From: Vagococcus jeotgali
GTDB lineage: Bacteria > Bacillota > Bacilli > Lactobacillales > Vagococcaceae
Direction of reading: 5' to 3'
Assembly: GCF_035918315.1 (NCBI RefSeq)
Contig: NZ_CP142146.1
Location: 1,116,001 to 1,180,000 of the forward strand
DNA: 64,000 nucleotides
Shown here in pieces: positions 25,622-37,260 of the stretch. Position 1 is the first letter of the stretch; each line of letters opens with the position of its first letter. A program made the translations under genes and the position numbers. The notes beneath the pieces were generated by a model that saw nothing but the letters and a program-made list of their open reading frames with translations, did no database searches and was not told the origin of the DNA.

Positions 25622-26851
25622 ATTGCAACATTAAGTTAGCCACTCTGGTAAAAATATCTAAATATCAGTGTTATTTTATTGAACCCCTTACTTACCAACA
25701 TGTTTCGATCTTTAGATTTTGAATTTCTTCTAAAAATAATGTTGCTGGTTGTCTATAGTCTAAAATTTTACGCGGCAAAAGATTAACTTTTTCAGTAGCC
25801 AGTTGTATGAACTGCTTTGAGTAGTGACAGATAGGCGTTCCTTTCGGAACAAATTGCCGTAATAAACCATTATGTCTTTCGTTTGTTCCTCGTTCCCAAG
25901 ATGAATAAGGGTGAGCAAAGTAGATATCAGTCATTTGTTGCAGAGTATCATCAAGTGAGCTAAATTCACTGCCATTATCAGCAATAATCGATTGAAATAT
26001 GCTACTAAATCGGGCTCTTCCAAACTCATATTTTAACTGTTTAATAGCGTAACTAACAGACTCTTCAGTATGATCATCTAGAACAACAGTAATCATGTAG
26101 CGAGTTTTTCTTTCAACAAGTGTAAGTAGAGCATTATCATCTTTAGATTTTGAACCAATGACACTGTCTATTTCCCAATGACCAAACTCTTGTCTAGAAT
26201 CAATTTTGCTAGGTCGTTCATCAATTGATTTTCCAAGAGCTTTTTTATGCTGACGACTTCTTTTCTTTTTAGGTGATAGTCTAACTTTCATCTTGAGGTG
26301 ATGATTTCTGACTGGTAAAAAACCTTTATCAATATAGTTATAAAGTGTCTTAGTAGAAACAATAGGTTTATCCCAAGTCCCTAAAGACTTGATAAAGCCA
26401 ACAATTGCATCTGGTGACCAATTAAAGTCTATCATTTGTTTACAAGCATAATTAATAAAATCAACAGCACTAACTAGCTTAGATTTCGAACCACAGTGTT
26501 TCCTGTTTTCTATGTATTTAGCTTGCCCCGTATCAGCAAAATAGAGTTGTTTAGGTTTCTTATTTTCTTTGATTTGCGTGGTCGTTCCTCGTTTAAGCTC
26601 ATTACTTATTGTTTGATGGTGTCGGCCTAATCGTCTACCAATTTCTCTATTAGAGTCTCCCATATTATGCCAAACTTCAATAAGCTGCCTTTCCTTTAAG
26701 GAAAGATGTTTATAACTAGATGTCTTTGTGTTATTCTTAATTTTCACCATGATAAAAATTCCTTTCGTTGTTGGGTAGTTACTTCAATGATACACGAATT
26801 TTTACCATGGTGTTTTTTTATTATTTTAGAGTGGCTAACTTGATTTTACAA
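25622..26851 (-). mobile_element. IS30-family insertion sequence, apparently complete
   Basis: About 1230 bases bounded by related inverted ends: the core AAGTTAGCCACTCT (25633-25646) is matched exactly by AGAGTGGCTAACTT (26828-26841), with looser similarity continuing outward for about ten bases. CTAA occurs on both sides (25618-25621 and 26852-26855) and may be the target duplication. One transposase gene fills it. The exact outer ends are uncertain by a few bases. Confidence 0.82.
25692..26750 (-). CDS. IS30-family transposase
   Basis: A 352-residue DDE transposase. The amino end has the IS30 helix-turn-helix (LSLKERQLIEVWHNMGDSNR then IGRRLGRHHQTISNELKRG); the catalytic core follows with D in FGHWEIDSVIG, D in SIIADNGSEF and E in RGTNERHNGLLRQFVPKG. 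All three are present and the length is normal, so it looks active. It faces away from ltaS and toward rlmD debris. Confidence 0.93.
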   Translation of the reverse strand: MVKIKNNTKTSSYKHLSLKERQLIEVWHNMGDSNREIGRRLGRHHQTISNELKRGTTTQIKENKKPKQLYFADTGQAKYIENRKHCGSKSKLVSAVDFINYACKQMIDFNWSPDAIVGFIKSLGTWDKPIVSTKTLYNYIDKGFLPVRNHHLKMKVRLSPKKKRSRQHKKALGKSIDERPSKIDSRQEFGHWEIDSVIGSKSKDDNALLTLVERKTRYMITVVLDDHTEESVSYAIKQLKYEFGRARFSSIFQSIIADNGSEFSSLDDTLQQMTDIYFAHPYSSWERGTNERHNGLLRQFVPKGTPICHYSKQFIQLATEKVNLLPRKILDYRQPATLFLEEIQNLKIETCW

Positions 26852-26855
26852 CTAA

Positions 26856-27029
26856 GCCATTAAAAAGAGTATCTTATGGCTTCAAATCTTTTAGTAATAT
26901 GAGGATAAGAATTTTTATGATAAACGGCCTTGTCACAATTGAATAACTAAAAAAGATGATGAATTTGAGAAAATTCTCAAATTCATCATCTTCAATATTT
27001 GTCTCATCAGTCCGATTTGACAAAGAGCC
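26856..27029 (+). pseudogene. 3' remnant of an ISL3-family element
   Basis: The frame ending at 26945 reads LKRVSYGFKSFSNMRIRI followed by FMINGLVTIE, the carboxyl end of ISL3 transposases. The right inverted repeat ATTTGACAAAGAGCC (27015-27029) is identical to that of the intact ISL3 element at 53994-54008. The 5' nine-tenths of the element is gone. Its end lies 20 bases from the rlmD stop. Confidence 0.8.
26953..26992 (-). terminator. Terminator downstream of rlmD
   Basis: A perfect 18-base-pair stem (26953-26970 with 26975-26992) and AAAT loop, followed on the minus strand by six T. It sits inside the ISL3 remnant, between the transposase stop and the inverted repeat, so the pcrA-to-rlmD operon may now end in borrowed sequence. 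Confidence 0.8.
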
Positions 27030-27049
27030 CGTTTTTTTTTATGTTTTCC

Positions 27050-28426
27050 TTACTTACTTAAAACAGTCACACATTCAATATGTGTTGTCTGTGGAAACAT
27101 ATCTACAGGTGAGACTACACTTGCAGTGTAACCATGTTCTGCATATAATTTCATGTCTCGTGCTAAAGTACTTGGGTCACAAGAGATATAGATAATTTTT
27201 TCTGGATTTAATTCAACAGATTCTGTAATAAATTCTTCTGTTAATCCTTTTCTTGGTGGATCAACAACAATAACATTAAATTTAACTTTTTCTTCTGTCC
27301 ATTGTTTTAATACGATATCAGCATGACCTACTTCAAAGATAGCATTGTCTACTTTGTTTAATTTTGCATTTCGTTTAGCATCATCAATAGCTTCTGGCAC
27401 AACATCCACACCATAAACAGTATCTACTTTATCAGCTAGACTTAAACCAATTGTTCCAATACCACAATAAGCATCTAACACGACATCTGTTTTTTTAAGA
27501 TTAGCTAATTCAATGGCTTTTTCATAGATTTTTTCTGCTTGAACCGTATTGATTTGATAGAATGATTGAGCTGATATACGATATATTTTACCTAGTAATT
27601 CATCAGTGATATATTCTCTACCATATAAAACGTAAATTGTATCACCAATAACTTTATTTGTTGCCTTAGGTTGTACATTTTGTAAGACAGAAACGACATC
27701 AGGGAACTCATTTTTTAAGTTTTCTACAATATCTTGTAAGTAGAAAATTTTCTTCTTACGTGTTACAAACATTACCATCACTTCACCTGAATAATGCCCA
27801 CGTCTGATCACAATATTTTTTAAGTGACCAGTATTTTGTTTTTCATCGTAAGGTTTAATATTAAATTCATTTAATTGAGCTTTTAAGAATAATAAAATCT
27901 CATCAATTCGCTCATCTTGAATTAAATAGTCTTCCACAACAATTAGATCATGACTATTTTTTCTAAAGAAACCTAACTCTACATCGCCACCCATCATTCG
28001 AACTGGAATTTGAGCTTTATTGCGGTAATGAGTTGGATCTGTCATACCGATAGTTGGTGTCACTTCAATATTATCAAAACCACCAATTCTCTTCATAGCT
28101 TGTTCCACTTGTTGTTGCTTAAATTCTAATTGACGACTATATTTTATATGATGAAGTGGAGCAATTCCTGTACGGATTAAGTTTTTTTCAACTGATTCAA
28201 CGCGGTCTTCACTTTTTTCTTCCCAAGATGTAATCTTAGCAAAAGCAAATTTTTTCATCACTTTTAAGATATGAATTTGTACACGCTCGCCTGGAATCCC
28301 CTCTTCAATAAAAATTGGAAACCCATCAACTTTGGCTACACCTCGTCCGTCATAAGTTAAATCAACAATCGTAACCGTCATACGTTCATTCTTTTTCACT
28401 GGTACATCTCTAAGTTCTTTTTTCAT
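27050..28426 (-). CDS. rlmD: 23S rRNA (uracil-C5)-methyltransferase, RumA/RlmCD type
   Basis: A 458-residue RNA m5U methyltransferase. It has an amino-terminal TRAM domain (about 10-68, GRGVAKVDGFPIFIEEGIPG), a central domain, and a Rossmann core with VVLDAYCGIGTIGLSLADKV (S-adenosylmethionine), VIVVDPPRKGL and the catalytic Cys in IYISCDPSTLARD. The FeS-cluster cysteines of E. coli RumA are not evident. In Bacillus the single enzyme RlmCD modifies U747 and U1939; that may hold here. It ends the pcrA operon, 18 bases after dgkB. Confidence 0.92.
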   Translation of the reverse strand: MKKELRDVPVKKNERMTVTIVDLTYDGRGVAKVDGFPIFIEEGIPGERVQIHILKVMKKFAFAKITSWEEKSEDRVESVEKNLIRTGIAPLHHIKYSRQLEFKQQQVEQAMKRIGGFDNIEVTPTIGMTDPTHYRNKAQIPVRMMGGDVELGFFRKNSHDLIVVEDYLIQDERIDEILLFLKAQLNEFNIKPYDEKQNTGHLKNIVIRRGHYSGEVMVMFVTRKKKIFYLQDIVENLKNEFPDVVSVLQNVQPKATNKVIGDTIYVLYGREYITDELLGKIYRISAQSFYQINTVQAEKIYEKAIELANLKKTDVVLDAYCGIGTIGLSLADKVDTVYGVDVVPEAIDDAKRNAKLNKVDNAIFEVGHADIVLKQWTEEKVKFNVIVVDPPRKGLTEEFITESVELNPEKIIYISCDPSTLARDMKLYAEHGYTASVVSPVDMFPQTTHIECVTVLSK

Positions 28427-28444
28427 AGTAGCCTCTTTCTTTTT

Positions 28445-29446
28445 TTAAGCAATCTTTCCATCACCATCTAAATCTTCATTTGTTAATTTCTCAACTTGTT
28501 TAATAAATTCTTCTTCTTCTTTTGACACAGCTGATTCTGGAATATCATCAAGATTAGCAAACATTTCGATATGCTGTTTATAATTAGTAAACTGCATAGG
28601 AGCATCCCCACCATATTCACCATCTAAATTAATCATCATTCTAAAATCATCATTTATCGTTTCAGCATACAGACTTGACGTTTTCGTGTAAATAACACGA
28701 GAATCATTAACGTGTTTACCCCCATTTATCATAAGAGTAATCAAATGCATAATTTCTATCACATTGGCTGTCTTAATAATAATTAAAGAAAATTTTCCAT
28801 CATCTAGCCTTGCATCAGGTGAAATTTGTTCAAAACCACCAATAGAATTAGTCAATCCTAAGAAAAACATAGATGCTTTACCATCAAAAACTCCATCATC
28901 ATAAGTCAATTTCATATTAATTGGTTTCACACGAGGTAACATTTCTGCACCCTTAGCTAAGTAAGCTAGATAGCCAAAGACACTCTTTAAATGAGAAGGG
29001 ACTTCATACGTCAACTCTGTTAGGTAACCACCTGCTGCGATATTCATAAAATAAGTATTGCCAGCTTTACCAATATCTGATTTAATTGTTTGATTTTTTA
29101 AGATTACCTCTGCTGCTTTAACTACGTTATCTCTTGGAATATGTAACGCTCTTGCAAAATCATTAGTTGTCCCACCTGGAATAATCGCTAATTTTGGACG
29201 ATTTTCTAAAGGGGCGATACCATTAATCACTTCATTAATCGTACCATCACCACCTGCTGCAATAATTAAATCAAAACCAGCCATAGCAGCCCTTGTTGCC
29301 TCATGTTTAGCAGAGAAATCTTCAGGTGTTGTCGCATAAGCGCTTGTTTCATAACCTGCTTTTTCAATGACCATCAAAATTTCTGCTAAATTTTTCTTCA
29401 ATGTTTCTTTTCCAGAAGTTGGATTATATATCAGTCTTGCTCTCAT
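28445..29446 (-). CDS. dgkB: Diacylglycerol kinase, DgkB type
   Basis: A 333-residue soluble lipid kinase that phosphorylates diacylglycerol released during lipoteichoic acid synthesis, returning phosphatidic acid to phospholipid synthesis. It shows YNPTSGKE near the start, the nucleotide loop GGDGTINEVINGI (65-77), PGGTTNDFARALHIP, and the carboxyl-terminal sandwich with ISPDARLDDGKFSLIII. The tail ends in DLDGDGKIA, an EF-hand-like loop that is probably fortuitous. Placed between gatB and rlmD. Functionally it links to LtaS in this window. Confidence 0.93.
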   Translation of the reverse strand: MRARLIYNPTSGKETLKKNLAEILMVIEKAGYETSAYATTPEDFSAKHEATRAAMAGFDLIIAAGGDGTINEVINGIAPLENRPKLAIIPGGTTNDFARALHIPRDNVVKAAEVILKNQTIKSDIGKAGNTYFMNIAAGGYLTELTYEVPSHLKSVFGYLAYLAKGAEMLPRVKPINMKLTYDDGVFDGKASMFFLGLTNSIGGFEQISPDARLDDGKFSLIIIKTANVIEIMHLITLMINGGKHVNDSRVIYTKTSSLYAETINDDFRMMINLDGEYGGDAPMQFTNYKQHIEMFANLDDIPESAVSKEEEEFIKQVEKLTNEDLDGDGKIA

Positions 29447-29470
29447 AAAATGACTCCTTGTCTGACCCTA

Positions 29471-30901
29471 TTAACGCTTTCCTAGTTCTTCCACTAATAA
29501 CTTATTCACAACACCAGGATTTGCTTTACCTTTTGTTGCTTTCATAATTTGACCTACTAAGAAACCTACAGCACGGTCTTTTCCATTTTTAAAATCTTCA
29601 ATTGATTGCTCATTTTGATCTAGTATATCATTAATTATTGGTAATAACTGTGCTGGGTCAGATAATTGAACTAAACCTTTTGCTTCAACGACTTCTTTAG
29701 CATTACCACCATTTTCAATTAATTCTTTAAACACTTTTTTAGCAATTTTTGAGCTGATAGTGCCATCTTCAATTAAATTAATCATTCCTGCTAAATTATC
29801 AGGTGTTAATTTTGTTTCATTTAGTTCTAATTTTTCGCTATTTAGATAAGCTGATACTTCACCCATTAGCCAGTTTGATGCTTGCTTAGGATCTGCTCCT
29901 TCTTTAACTGTATTATCAAAGAAATCTGACATATCACTTGATAAAGTTAGAACCATAGCATCATATTCTGGTAATCCAAGTTCTGACACATAACGCACAC
30001 GTCTTGCTGCAGGAAGCTCTGGAATAGATTGTCTGATCGCTTCAATCCATTCGTCAGATACTTCAATTTTTGGAAGATCTGGCTCTGGGAAGTAGCGGTA
30101 GTCACTTGCACCTTCTTTAACACGCATTAAAATCGTTTGTTTTGTTGCTTCATCATAGCGACGTGTTTCTTGTTGAATAATACCACCTGACATTAATACT
30201 TTAGCTTGACGTTTTTCTTCAAAGATTAATCCTTGTTTAACATAATTAAGTGAGTTTAAGTTTTTAAGCTCAGCTTTTGTACCAAACTTTTCCTGTCCGT
30301 AAGGTCTTAGAGAAATATTTGCATCACATCTCATTGACCCTTCTTCCATTTTGACATCACTCACACCAGTAAATTGAATAATCGATCTAATGGCCTCAAG
30401 GTAAGCATAAGCTTCTTCTGGTGATCTCATGTCTGCTTCTGAAACAATTTCAATCAACGGTGTTCCTTGACGGTTCAAATCAACATACGAATAACCATCT
30501 GTTCCATGGATATTTTTACCAGCATCTTCTTCTAAATGAACACGTTCAATACGAATTTTTTTCTTTTTACCTTCAACTTCAATTTCTACCCAACCATCAT
30601 AACCAATTGGCTCATCATCTTGAGAAATTTGATAGGCTTTTGGATTATCTGGGTAAAAATAATTTTTACGATCAAAATGAGAGTGACGATTAATTTTACA
30701 ATTTAGAGCTAGTGCTGCACGCATCCCATATTCTACAGCCCCCATATTTAATAGCGGTAAAACACCTGGCATACTAAAATCAATCACATTTGTGTTTGTA
30801 TTTGGCTCAGCACCAAAATGGGCAGCTGATGTTGAGAAAATTTTTGATTCTGTTTTTAATTCCACATGGATCTCAAGTCCAATGACTGTTTCAAAGTTCA
30901 T
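29471..30901 (-). CDS. gatB: Asp-tRNA(Asn)/Glu-tRNA(Gln) amidotransferase subunit B
   Basis: A 476-residue GatB, the kinase and tRNA-binding part of the amidotransferase that converts Glu-tRNA-Gln to Gln-tRNA-Gln. It opens with [20 protein letters not shown], has the metal-binding and ATP region including [19 protein letters not shown], and ends in the YqeY-like tail (about 410-476). Its ATG overlaps the gatA stop by one base (TAATG), so translation is coupled. Length is normal. Confidence 0.97.
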   Translation of the reverse strand: MNFETVIGLEIHVELKTESKIFSTSAAHFGAEPNTNTNVIDFSMPGVLPLLNMGAVEYGMRAALALNCKINRHSHFDRKNYFYPDNPKAYQISQDDEPIGYDGWVEIEVEGKKKKIRIERVHLEEDAGKNIHGTDGYSYVDLNRQGTPLIEIVSEADMRSPEEAYAYLEAIRSIIQFTGVSDVKMEEGSMRCDANISLRPYGQEKFGTKAELKNLNSLNYVKQGLIFEEKRQAKVLMSGGIIQQETRRYDEATKQTILMRVKEGASDYRYFPEPDLPKIEVSDEWIEAIRQSIPELPAARRVRYVSELGLPEYDAMVLTLSSDMSDFFDNTVKEGADPKQASNWLMGEVSAYLNSEKLELNETKLTPDNLAGMINLIEDGTISSKIAKKVFKELIENGGNAKEVVEAKGLVQLSDPAQLLPIINDILDQNEQSIEDFKNGKDRAVGFLVGQIMKATKGKANPGVVNKLLVEELGKR

Positions 30902-32370
30902 TATGCTCTACCTCCTAAAATCACTGGTTGTTTCTTATGAAAATCTGTTGCTTGTTCAAAGGCAAAAGCTGCTTGATACATCTTTTCTTCTTCAAAATGA
31001 TTTCCAATTAGTTGAATACCAATTGGCATCCCTTCTGAGAAGCCGCCTGGTAAACTCATTCCTGGAAGTCCAGCTAAGTTAACTGGAATAGTTAGAATAT
31101 CACGCATATAAGCTGTCACTGGATTATCTACTGATGATTCAAAATCAAAAGCAACTGTTGGTGATACTGGTCCTAAAAGTAAATCGTAGTTATTAAAGAC
31201 TTCTTTAAAGTCATTCATAATTAACGTACGAACTTGTCCAGCTTTTTTAAAGTAAGCGTCATAATAGCCTGAGCTTAGTGAGAAAGTACCTAACATAATA
31301 CGACGCTTAACTTCCTCTCCAAAACCTTCAGAACGAGAATTAATGTAAACATCTTCTAAGTTTGATACATTCTCAGAACGATACCCATAACGAATACCAT
31401 CAAAACGTTGTAAGTTAGATGACGCTTCTGATGAAGCAATAATATAATAAACTTCTACACCATATTTTGAATGTGGTAGACTGACTTCTTCAACAATAGC
31501 TCCTAATTTTTCAAACGTTTTAATCGCATCTTTTACTGCATTTTTTGTATCTTCATGAACACCCTCACCCATATATTCTTTTGGAACACCTATACGCATT
31601 CCTTTAATATCTTGACCGATTAAAGATGTAAAATCTGGTGTTAAACGACGAGAACTCGTGCTATCTTTTGGATCATGACCTGCAATTGCATTTAAAACTA
31701 AAGCATTATCTTCTACAGTACGAGTAATTGGTCCAATTTGATCTAAACTTGATGAGAAGGCAATTAATCCGTAGCGAGAAATTCGTCCATAAGTTGGTTT
31801 AACCCCTACAACCCCGTTAAATGCTGCTGGTTGTCTAATACTACCACCAGTATCTGATCCAAGAGCAGCAGGGACTTGTCCAGCTGCTACACTAGCTGCT
31901 GAGCCACCAGAGGAGCCACCAGGAACTTTATCTTGGTTCCATGCATTTTTAGTTTTCTTAAAATATGATGTTTCTGTTGCTGAGCCCATAGCAAACTCAT
32001 CTAAGTTAAGTTTGCCAAGAGAAATAAAGCCTGATTCCTCTAATTTTTCCACTGAAGTAGCAGAATAAATTGGATCAAAATTATAAAGCATTTTACTAGC
32101 TGCTGTCGTTAAAACACCTTTTGTAACAATGTTATCTTTAATTCCGATTGGTACACCAGCAAGTGGTTTACTAGCATCACGTCCAGCTTCATCAATTGCT
32201 TTAGCTTCTTGTAGAGCTTTATCCTCTGTTAAGGTGATAAATGCTTCTATTTTAGGTTCTGTTTTATCAATTTGTTCAAATGAACTCTTCACCACTTCTT
32301 CTGAAGATACTTCACCTGAATTTAATAACTCACTTAATTCTTTAACTGATAATTGATATAATTCTGACAT
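30901..32370 (-). CDS. gatA: Asp-tRNA(Asn)/Glu-tRNA(Gln) amidotransferase subunit A
   Basis: A 489-residue amidase that hydrolyses glutamine to supply ammonia to GatB. The Ser-cisSer-Lys triad is visible: Lys in [14 protein letters not shown], first Ser in [16 protein letters not shown], and nucleophile Ser in [14 protein letters not shown]. It overlaps gatC by one base (shared at 32370) and gatB by one base, giving a tightly coupled gatC-gatA-gatB set inside the pcrA operon. Confidence 0.97.
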   Translation of the reverse strand: MSELYQLSVKELSELLNSGEVSSEEVVKSSFEQIDKTEPKIEAFITLTEDKALQEAKAIDEAGRDASKPLAGVPIGIKDNIVTKGVLTTAASKMLYNFDPIYSATSVEKLEESGFISLGKLNLDEFAMGSATETSYFKKTKNAWNQDKVPGGSSGGSAASVAAGQVPAALGSDTGGSIRQPAAFNGVVGVKPTYGRISRYGLIAFSSSLDQIGPITRTVEDNALVLNAIAGHDPKDSTSSRRLTPDFTSLIGQDIKGMRIGVPKEYMGEGVHEDTKNAVKDAIKTFEKLGAIVEEVSLPHSKYGVEVYYIIASSEASSNLQRFDGIRYGYRSENVSNLEDVYINSRSEGFGEEVKRRIMLGTFSLSSGYYDAYFKKAGQVRTLIMNDFKEVFNNYDLLLGPVSPTVAFDFESSVDNPVTAYMRDILTIPVNLAGLPGMSLPGGFSEGMPIGIQLIGNHFEEEKMYQAAFAFEQATDFHKKQPVILGGRA

Positions 32371-32675
32371 TACGCGCCTGCCTCCCCGTTATCCATAATT
32401 GCTGGAACTTTAATATAACCACTTTCTGACTCATGAACATTTTTAAGTAATTCCGCGCGGTCTTCTCCAGCAATACTTTTATCTGATCTAAAAATATTAA
32501 CCTCTTCTGTGACGTTAGATGTAAAAGGGACACCTGTTGTATCAACTTTTTCTAAATTTTCCATCATATCAATAATTTTTCCTAGTTGGTTAGTCATATT
32601 GTCTAACTCAGTATCTGAAAAAGATAACTTTGACAAAGCTGCAACACGTTGTACTTCTTCTTTTGAAATCGCCAT
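32370..32675 (-). CDS. gatC: Asp-tRNA(Asn)/Glu-tRNA(Gln) amidotransferase subunit C
   Basis: A 101-residue GatC, the small helical subunit that holds GatA and GatB together. It shows the family pattern [20 protein letters not shown] and the tail [20 protein letters not shown]. It begins 36 bases after ligA and overlaps gatA, so it is in the same transcript. Confidence 0.95.
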   Translation of the reverse strand: MAISKEEVQRVAALSKLSFSDTELDNMTNQLGKIIDMMENLEKVDTTGVPFTSNVTEEVNIFRSDKSIAGEDRAELLKNVHESESGYIKVPAIMDNGEAGA

Positions 32676-32711
32676 TTTCTTAACTCCTCTTTTATCATTT
32701 ATATCATTTAT

Positions 32712-34745
<2,034 letters not shown>

Positions 34746-34749
34746 TTAT

Positions 34750-36993
34750 CTAGTCTACCTTTGTAATAGGAGCAAATGCTGCCAAAAGTCTTTTAACACC
34801 TTGAGCAGGAAAGGCTACGTCTAGTTCTAAATCTTTAGCATTTCCACTGACTTTAACAACCGTTCCTATTCCCCAAGCTTTATGTTCGACCTTATCTCCT
34901 GCTTGCCACATTGATTTTTCCCCGCCAGTTTGTTGTTTACTTGAGATAACTGTTGTTTCTGGTTGATGGTAGGCAGGTTTTCTTGTACTTGTTCCGACTG
35001 GTCTTTGGCTGGCAACTTTTTTAGCTCCTCCAACTTTTTCAATCACAGTCTCATCAATTTCTTCTAAAAATCTAGATGGCCTATTATACTGGGTGCGTCC
35101 GTAAAGCATACGACTTGATGAATTAGTTAAAAATAATTGTTTTTCAGCTCGGGTAATTCCCACATAAGCTAAGCGTCTTTCTTCTTCTAACTCATCTTGC
35201 TCTAGAATAGCTCGTGATAATGGAAAAATAGTTTCTTCCATTCCAACTAAAAAGACATAAGGAAACTCTAATCCTTTAGCTGCATGAAGTGTCATCAAAG
35301 TAACTTGTGAACTTTCCTCTTCCAGAGGATCTATATCTGATACAAGGGCTAAGTCATTTAAGAATAGAGCTAACTTATCCTCATCACTAACACCTTCATC
35401 TTCATAATCACCATTTTCATAGCGCTTATCAAATTCTTTTGTCACTGTTAAAAATTCATCTAAATTTTCTAATCTTGTTTGAGCTTCTAGTGAATTTTGA
35501 TTAATTAGATCTTGTCTATAACCACTCTTGTCTAGTGTTTCTTCCACTAATTCGGTAATAGTTAAAAATGGAATCATCTTGCGTAAATTTATGATTAAAT
35601 TTGAGAAGTCACTTAATTCTTTACGCGCTTTTCCTGTAATTGGGGTCAAATCAATATCCATTGAGGCTTGTAGAAGAGACCAATCATGAAACGTGGCAAA
35701 TTCTCGTAATTTTTCAATCGTACCAGGACCAATACCACGCTTTGGTACATTGACTACACGAGTAAAGCTTAGAGAATCCATTTCATTAGATAGAACATTT
35801 AGATACCCTAAAATATCTTTAATTTCTTTACGGTCATAGAACTTATGTCCACCAACCATCTTATAGGGAATGTTTGATTTCAAAAAAGCATCCTCTACAA
35901 TACGACTCATCGCATTTGTTCTATATAAAATACAAAAATCGCCATATGAAGCTGATTCTTCACGTTTTAATTCCTGAATGTTAGAGACAATAAACTGTAC
36001 CTCTTCTCTATCACTACCAGCACCAAAATGTATAATCTTTTCACCATGAGCATTATCAGTCCATAAATTCTTATCCTTACGATTATCATTACGTGTAATG
36101 ACACTATTAGCAGCTTTTAAAATATTTTTAGTTGAACGGTAATTTTGCTCAAGCAAAATAGTGTTAGCATCAGGGTAATCTTTTTCAAAATCTAAAATAT
36201 TTTGCATATCAGCCCCGCGCCAGCCATAAATACTCTGATCAGCATCTCCTACAACACACAAATTGTTGAAACGTTTAGCTAGTAAATTAACTAAGGTATA
36301 CTGGGCATGGTTAGTATCTTGATACTCATCTACGTGAATGTACTGGAACTTATTTTGATAATAAGATAGTGTTTCAGGACTCTCTTCAAATAAACGAATC
36401 GTTAACATAATTAGATCATCAAAATCCATTGCTTGGTTATGACGTAATTCTTTTTGGTATTTATTATAAACCCTAGCTACAATAGTTTCGAAATATCCAG
36501 TATATCTGGCTTCGTACTTTTCAGGAGTTAATAACTCATTTTTGGCATTACTAATTTGTGCTAAAATACTTCTTGGATCATGTTTTTTAGGATCAATATT
36601 TTCTTCTTTCAAAATACGCTTAATCAGTGTCTGTTGGTCGCCAGCATCAATAATAGTAAAATTTCTATTGTAACCAATCAAATCTGAATCACGTCTTAGC
36701 ATACGTACACACATAGAGTGAAATGTAGATACCCACACACTCTCCCCGTCAATTCCAAGAAGAGCTATGATTCTCTCCTTCATCTCTTTTGCTGCTTTAT
36801 TAGTAAATGTTATAGCTAAAATATTCCAAGGATTAACTTCTTTCTCATCAATTAAAAAAGCAACACGGCGAGTTAACACGCTTGTTTTCCCGCTACCGGC
36901 ACCTGCCATAATTAGCAAAGGTCCTTGTGTTGTTTTGACTGCTTCTTGTTGCTTGTTATTTAAACCAGCTAACAATTTATTTTCATTAGACAT
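34750..36993 (-). CDS. pcrA: UvrD/Rep-family DNA helicase PcrA
   Basis: A 747-residue superfamily 1A 3'-5' helicase for repair and plasmid rolling-circle replication. Motifs in order: Walker A AGAGSGKTSVLTRR (about 31-44), Ia AITFTNKAAKEMKER, Walker B VDEYQDTNHAQY, III VVGDADQSIYGWRGAD, IV LEQNYRST, V VTLMTLHAAKGLEFPYVFL and VI EERRLAYVGITRAEKQL. The carboxyl end has the RNA polymerase-binding Tudor-like domain (KVEHKAWGIGTVVKV). First gene of the pcrA-ligA-gatCAB-dgkB-rlmD run. Confidence 0.98.
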   Translation of the reverse strand: MSNENKLLAGLNNKQQEAVKTTQGPLLIMAGAGSGKTSVLTRRVAFLIDEKEVNPWNILAITFTNKAAKEMKERIIALLGIDGESVWVSTFHSMCVRMLRRDSDLIGYNRNFTIIDAGDQQTLIKRILKEENIDPKKHDPRSILAQISNAKNELLTPEKYEARYTGYFETIVARVYNKYQKELRHNQAMDFDDLIMLTIRLFEESPETLSYYQNKFQYIHVDEYQDTNHAQYTLVNLLAKRFNNLCVVGDADQSIYGWRGADMQNILDFEKDYPDANTILLEQNYRSTKNILKAANSVITRNDNRKDKNLWTDNAHGEKIIHFGAGSDREEVQFIVSNIQELKREESASYGDFCILYRTNAMSRIVEDAFLKSNIPYKMVGGHKFYDRKEIKDILGYLNVLSNEMDSLSFTRVVNVPKRGIGPGTIEKLREFATFHDWSLLQASMDIDLTPITGKARKELSDFSNLIINLRKMIPFLTITELVEETLDKSGYRQDLINQNSLEAQTRLENLDEFLTVTKEFDKRYENGDYEDEGVSDEDKLALFLNDLALVSDIDPLEEESSQVTLMTLHAAKGLEFPYVFLVGMEETIFPLSRAILEQDELEEERRLAYVGITRAEKQLFLTNSSSRMLYGRTQYNRPSRFLEEIDETVIEKVGGAKKVASQRPVGTSTRKPAYHQPETTVISSKQQTGGEKSMWQAGDKVEHKAWGIGTVVKVSGNAKDLELDVAFPAQGVKRLLAAFAPITKVD

Positions 36994-37029
36994 ATACCAC
37001 GAACATCCTTTCTGTTCAAATCCTTTTCT

Positions 37030-37038
37030 ATTATAGCA
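37030..37038 (-). promoter_or_regulatory. Extended -10 promoter of the pcrA operon
   Basis: TGCTATAAT on the minus strand is an extended -10 element with a perfect TATAAT hexamer; no strong -35 is seen. It is 37 bases upstream of the pcrA start. Confidence 0.6.
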
Positions 37039-37166
37039 AAAATCTTTGTAAATATCCCTTAAAAGCTAAAGTTTTTCATCCTTAATACGTTTTTTAACTA
37101 ACTTAGCTTCTCTTATTATTGTAAACAAATTTGTCCCTTTAACAAAGAGTATTATTTCTCTACAAG

Positions 37167-37199
37167 AAAAAGAGATCAACTTTTCAGTCAATCTCTTTT
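37167..37199 (-). terminator. Terminator of the ABC exporter genes
   Basis: Stem AAAAGAGAT (37167-37175) with ATCTCTTTT (37191-37199), extended by a few inner pairs, T-run on the minus strand. Confidence 0.75.
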
Positions 37200-37260
37200 C
37201 CTCTTTTTTACATGGTAGGGGCGAAATTTTCACCTAGGTACTTTTCACCCCCGTTATTTT

